Assembly (NCBI GenBank): GCA_031412355.1
Contig: JANOCR010000042.1
Coordinates: 1 to 7,502 of the forward strand
Source of the DNA: JAENVT01 sp031412355
GTDB taxonomy: Bacteria; Actinomycetota; Acidimicrobiia; Acidimicrobiales; Ilumatobacteraceae
Length of the DNA stretch: 7,502 bases
Direction: 5' to 3'
Position numbers and translations under genes: made by a program. Position 1 is the stretch's first letter. Each line of letters begins with the position of its first letter. This document shows, piece after piece, positions 6,617 through 7,502 of the stretch. The notes beneath the pieces were generated by a model. The model was given only the letters and a program-made list of their open reading frames with translations. It ran no database searches and was not told the DNA's origin.

Positions 6617-7502
6617 ATCAAGAACAGCCTGTACTCGAAATCCGCGATCTCCGTGTCACCTTTCCAACTGAAAGCGGCGATGTCCAAGCGGTTCGCGGCG
6701 TCGATGTGACCGTGGCCGCCGGCGAGATGCTCGGCGTCGTCGGCGAGAGCGGTTCGGGCAAGTCGGTTACGTTTCTCGCCGCCATGGGCCTTCTGCCGAG
6801 GAACGCAAAGATCGAGGGCTCGGTCAAGGTGCACGGCCAGGAACTGGTCGGCATGAGCAACACACTCATGCGCAACCAGCGCGGCAAGCGCATCTCGATG
6901 ATCTTTCAGGATCCGCTGTCGGCGCTCAACCCGACGCACAAGATCGGTCATCAGGTGTCCGAGATGCTCCGTAGTCACAACGACATGACGAAGGTGGCGG
7001 CCTGGGACCGCTCCGTTGAACTGCTCGACATCGTTGGTATCCCGCAACCGCGGACCCGCGCGTCGCAATATCCGCACGAGTTCTCGGGTGGCATGCGTCA
7101 GCGCGTGATGATCGCCATCGCGATCGCCAACGATCCCGACGTGCTGATCGCCGACGAACCGACGACGGCCCTTGACGTGACGGTGCAGGCACAGATCCTC
7201 GATGTCATCCAGGAGATCCAGCACAAGTTCCGCGCCGGCGTGGTGTTCATCACCCACGACCTCGGTGTGGTTGCCCGCATCGCCGACCGTGTACAGGTGA
7301 TGTACGCAGGTCGCACGGTCGAGCGCGGCGACGTCGACTCGATCTTCCGCAACCCGACGCACCCCTACACGCGCGGTTTGCTGGCCAGTCTGCCGGCGCT
7401 CGGCCGCGAGCGGTTGACCCCTATCCCGGGTGCGCCGCCCAACATGTTGAGGCCGCCATCGGGCTGCGCGTTTCGTCCGCGCTGCGCGTTCGCGACCGAC
7501 GT
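6613..7502 (+). CDS. ABC importer ATPase, OppD/DppD type, cut by window end
   Basis: Cytoplasmic ATP-hydrolysing subunit that powers the two permeases. The frame is open to the window edge (296 complete codons), so the 3' end lies outside. The GTG at 6613 overlaps the permease stop as GTGA; the Shine-Dalgarno is weak, so translation is probably coupled. All ATPase motifs are intact: Walker A GESGSGKS at 44-51 (K50), Q-loop Q99 in IFQDPLSALNP, signature SGGMRQR at 158-164, Walker B VLIADEP at 177-183 with catalytic E182, D-loop ALD, and switch H215 in ITHDLG. The tail NPTHPYTRGLL, then SGCAFRPRCAFA with two cysteines, is the Opp/Dpp-specific C-terminal extension, which separates it from other ABC ATPases. 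Importers of this type usually have a second ATPase (OppF/DppF), expected just downstream. Confidence 0.95.
   Translation, partial: MNQEQPVLEIRDLRVTFPTESGDVQAVRGVDVTVAAGEMLGVVGESGSGKSVTFLAAMGLLPRNAKIEGSVKVHGQELVGMSNTLMRNQRGKRISMIFQDPLSALNPTHKIGHQVSEMLRSHNDMTKVAAWDRSVELLDIVGIPQPRTRASQYPHEFSGGMRQRVMIAIAIANDPDVLIADEPTTALDVTVQAQILDVIQEIQHKFRAGVVFITHDLGVVARIADRVQVMYAGRTVERGDVDSIFRNPTHPYTRGLLASLPALGRERLTPIPGAPPNMLRPPSGCAFRPRCAFATD

Noticed and set aside
6496..7362. 288-codon reverse-strand open frame over the ATPase gene
   Set aside because: The + strand carries a complete set of ABC ATPase motifs here; the reverse frame is His/Asp/Arg-rich shadow sequence.

Overview
The window is GC-rich bacterial DNA in which every recognisable gene lies on the + strand. 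It looks like an actinobacterium. The glycolytic cluster is gap-pgk-tpiA, several starts are GTG or TTG, and the lipoprotein has a long Thr/Ala/Glu 'TTA' linker. By impression of the protein sequences it is closest to the class Acidimicrobiia (Ilumatobacter-like); this placement is inference, since no database search was possible.

Positions 1-2523 hold the triose-phosphate part of central carbon metabolism: the 3' two thirds of gap, then complete pgk and tpiA. The genes overlap (ATGA at gap/pgk, 8 nt at pgk/tpiA), so they are almost certainly one translationally coupled operon. GAPDH, PGK and TIM catalyse connected steps. The PGK is unusually short: about 24 residues of its N-terminal domain are missing while all the catalytic motifs remain. 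The secG gene that often follows tpiA in actinobacteria is absent.

Positions 2524-2715 are a control region with a possible extended -10 box, a 12-bp palindrome where the -35 box would lie, short repeats, and a 24-codon leader ORF. The leader has a good Shine-Dalgarno sequence and a Pro-Pro-Pro run, and its stop overlaps the GTG start of the next gene.

Positions 2716-7502 encode a peptide/nickel-type (Opp/Dpp family) ABC importer: a family 5 solute-binding lipoprotein, two permeases, and the first ATPase, which runs off the window. A strong hairpin without a U-tract separates the binding protein from the permeases, a common way to give more binding protein than membrane components. The second permease and the ATPase start by overlap with the preceding gene. 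The substrate cannot be read from the sequence.

The most notable observation is that the solute-binding protein appears circularly permuted. The roughly 60 residues that normally open a family 5 binding protein are missing after the lipoprotein linker and are found instead at the extreme C-terminus, joined through a DxNxDG calcium-loop-like motif.
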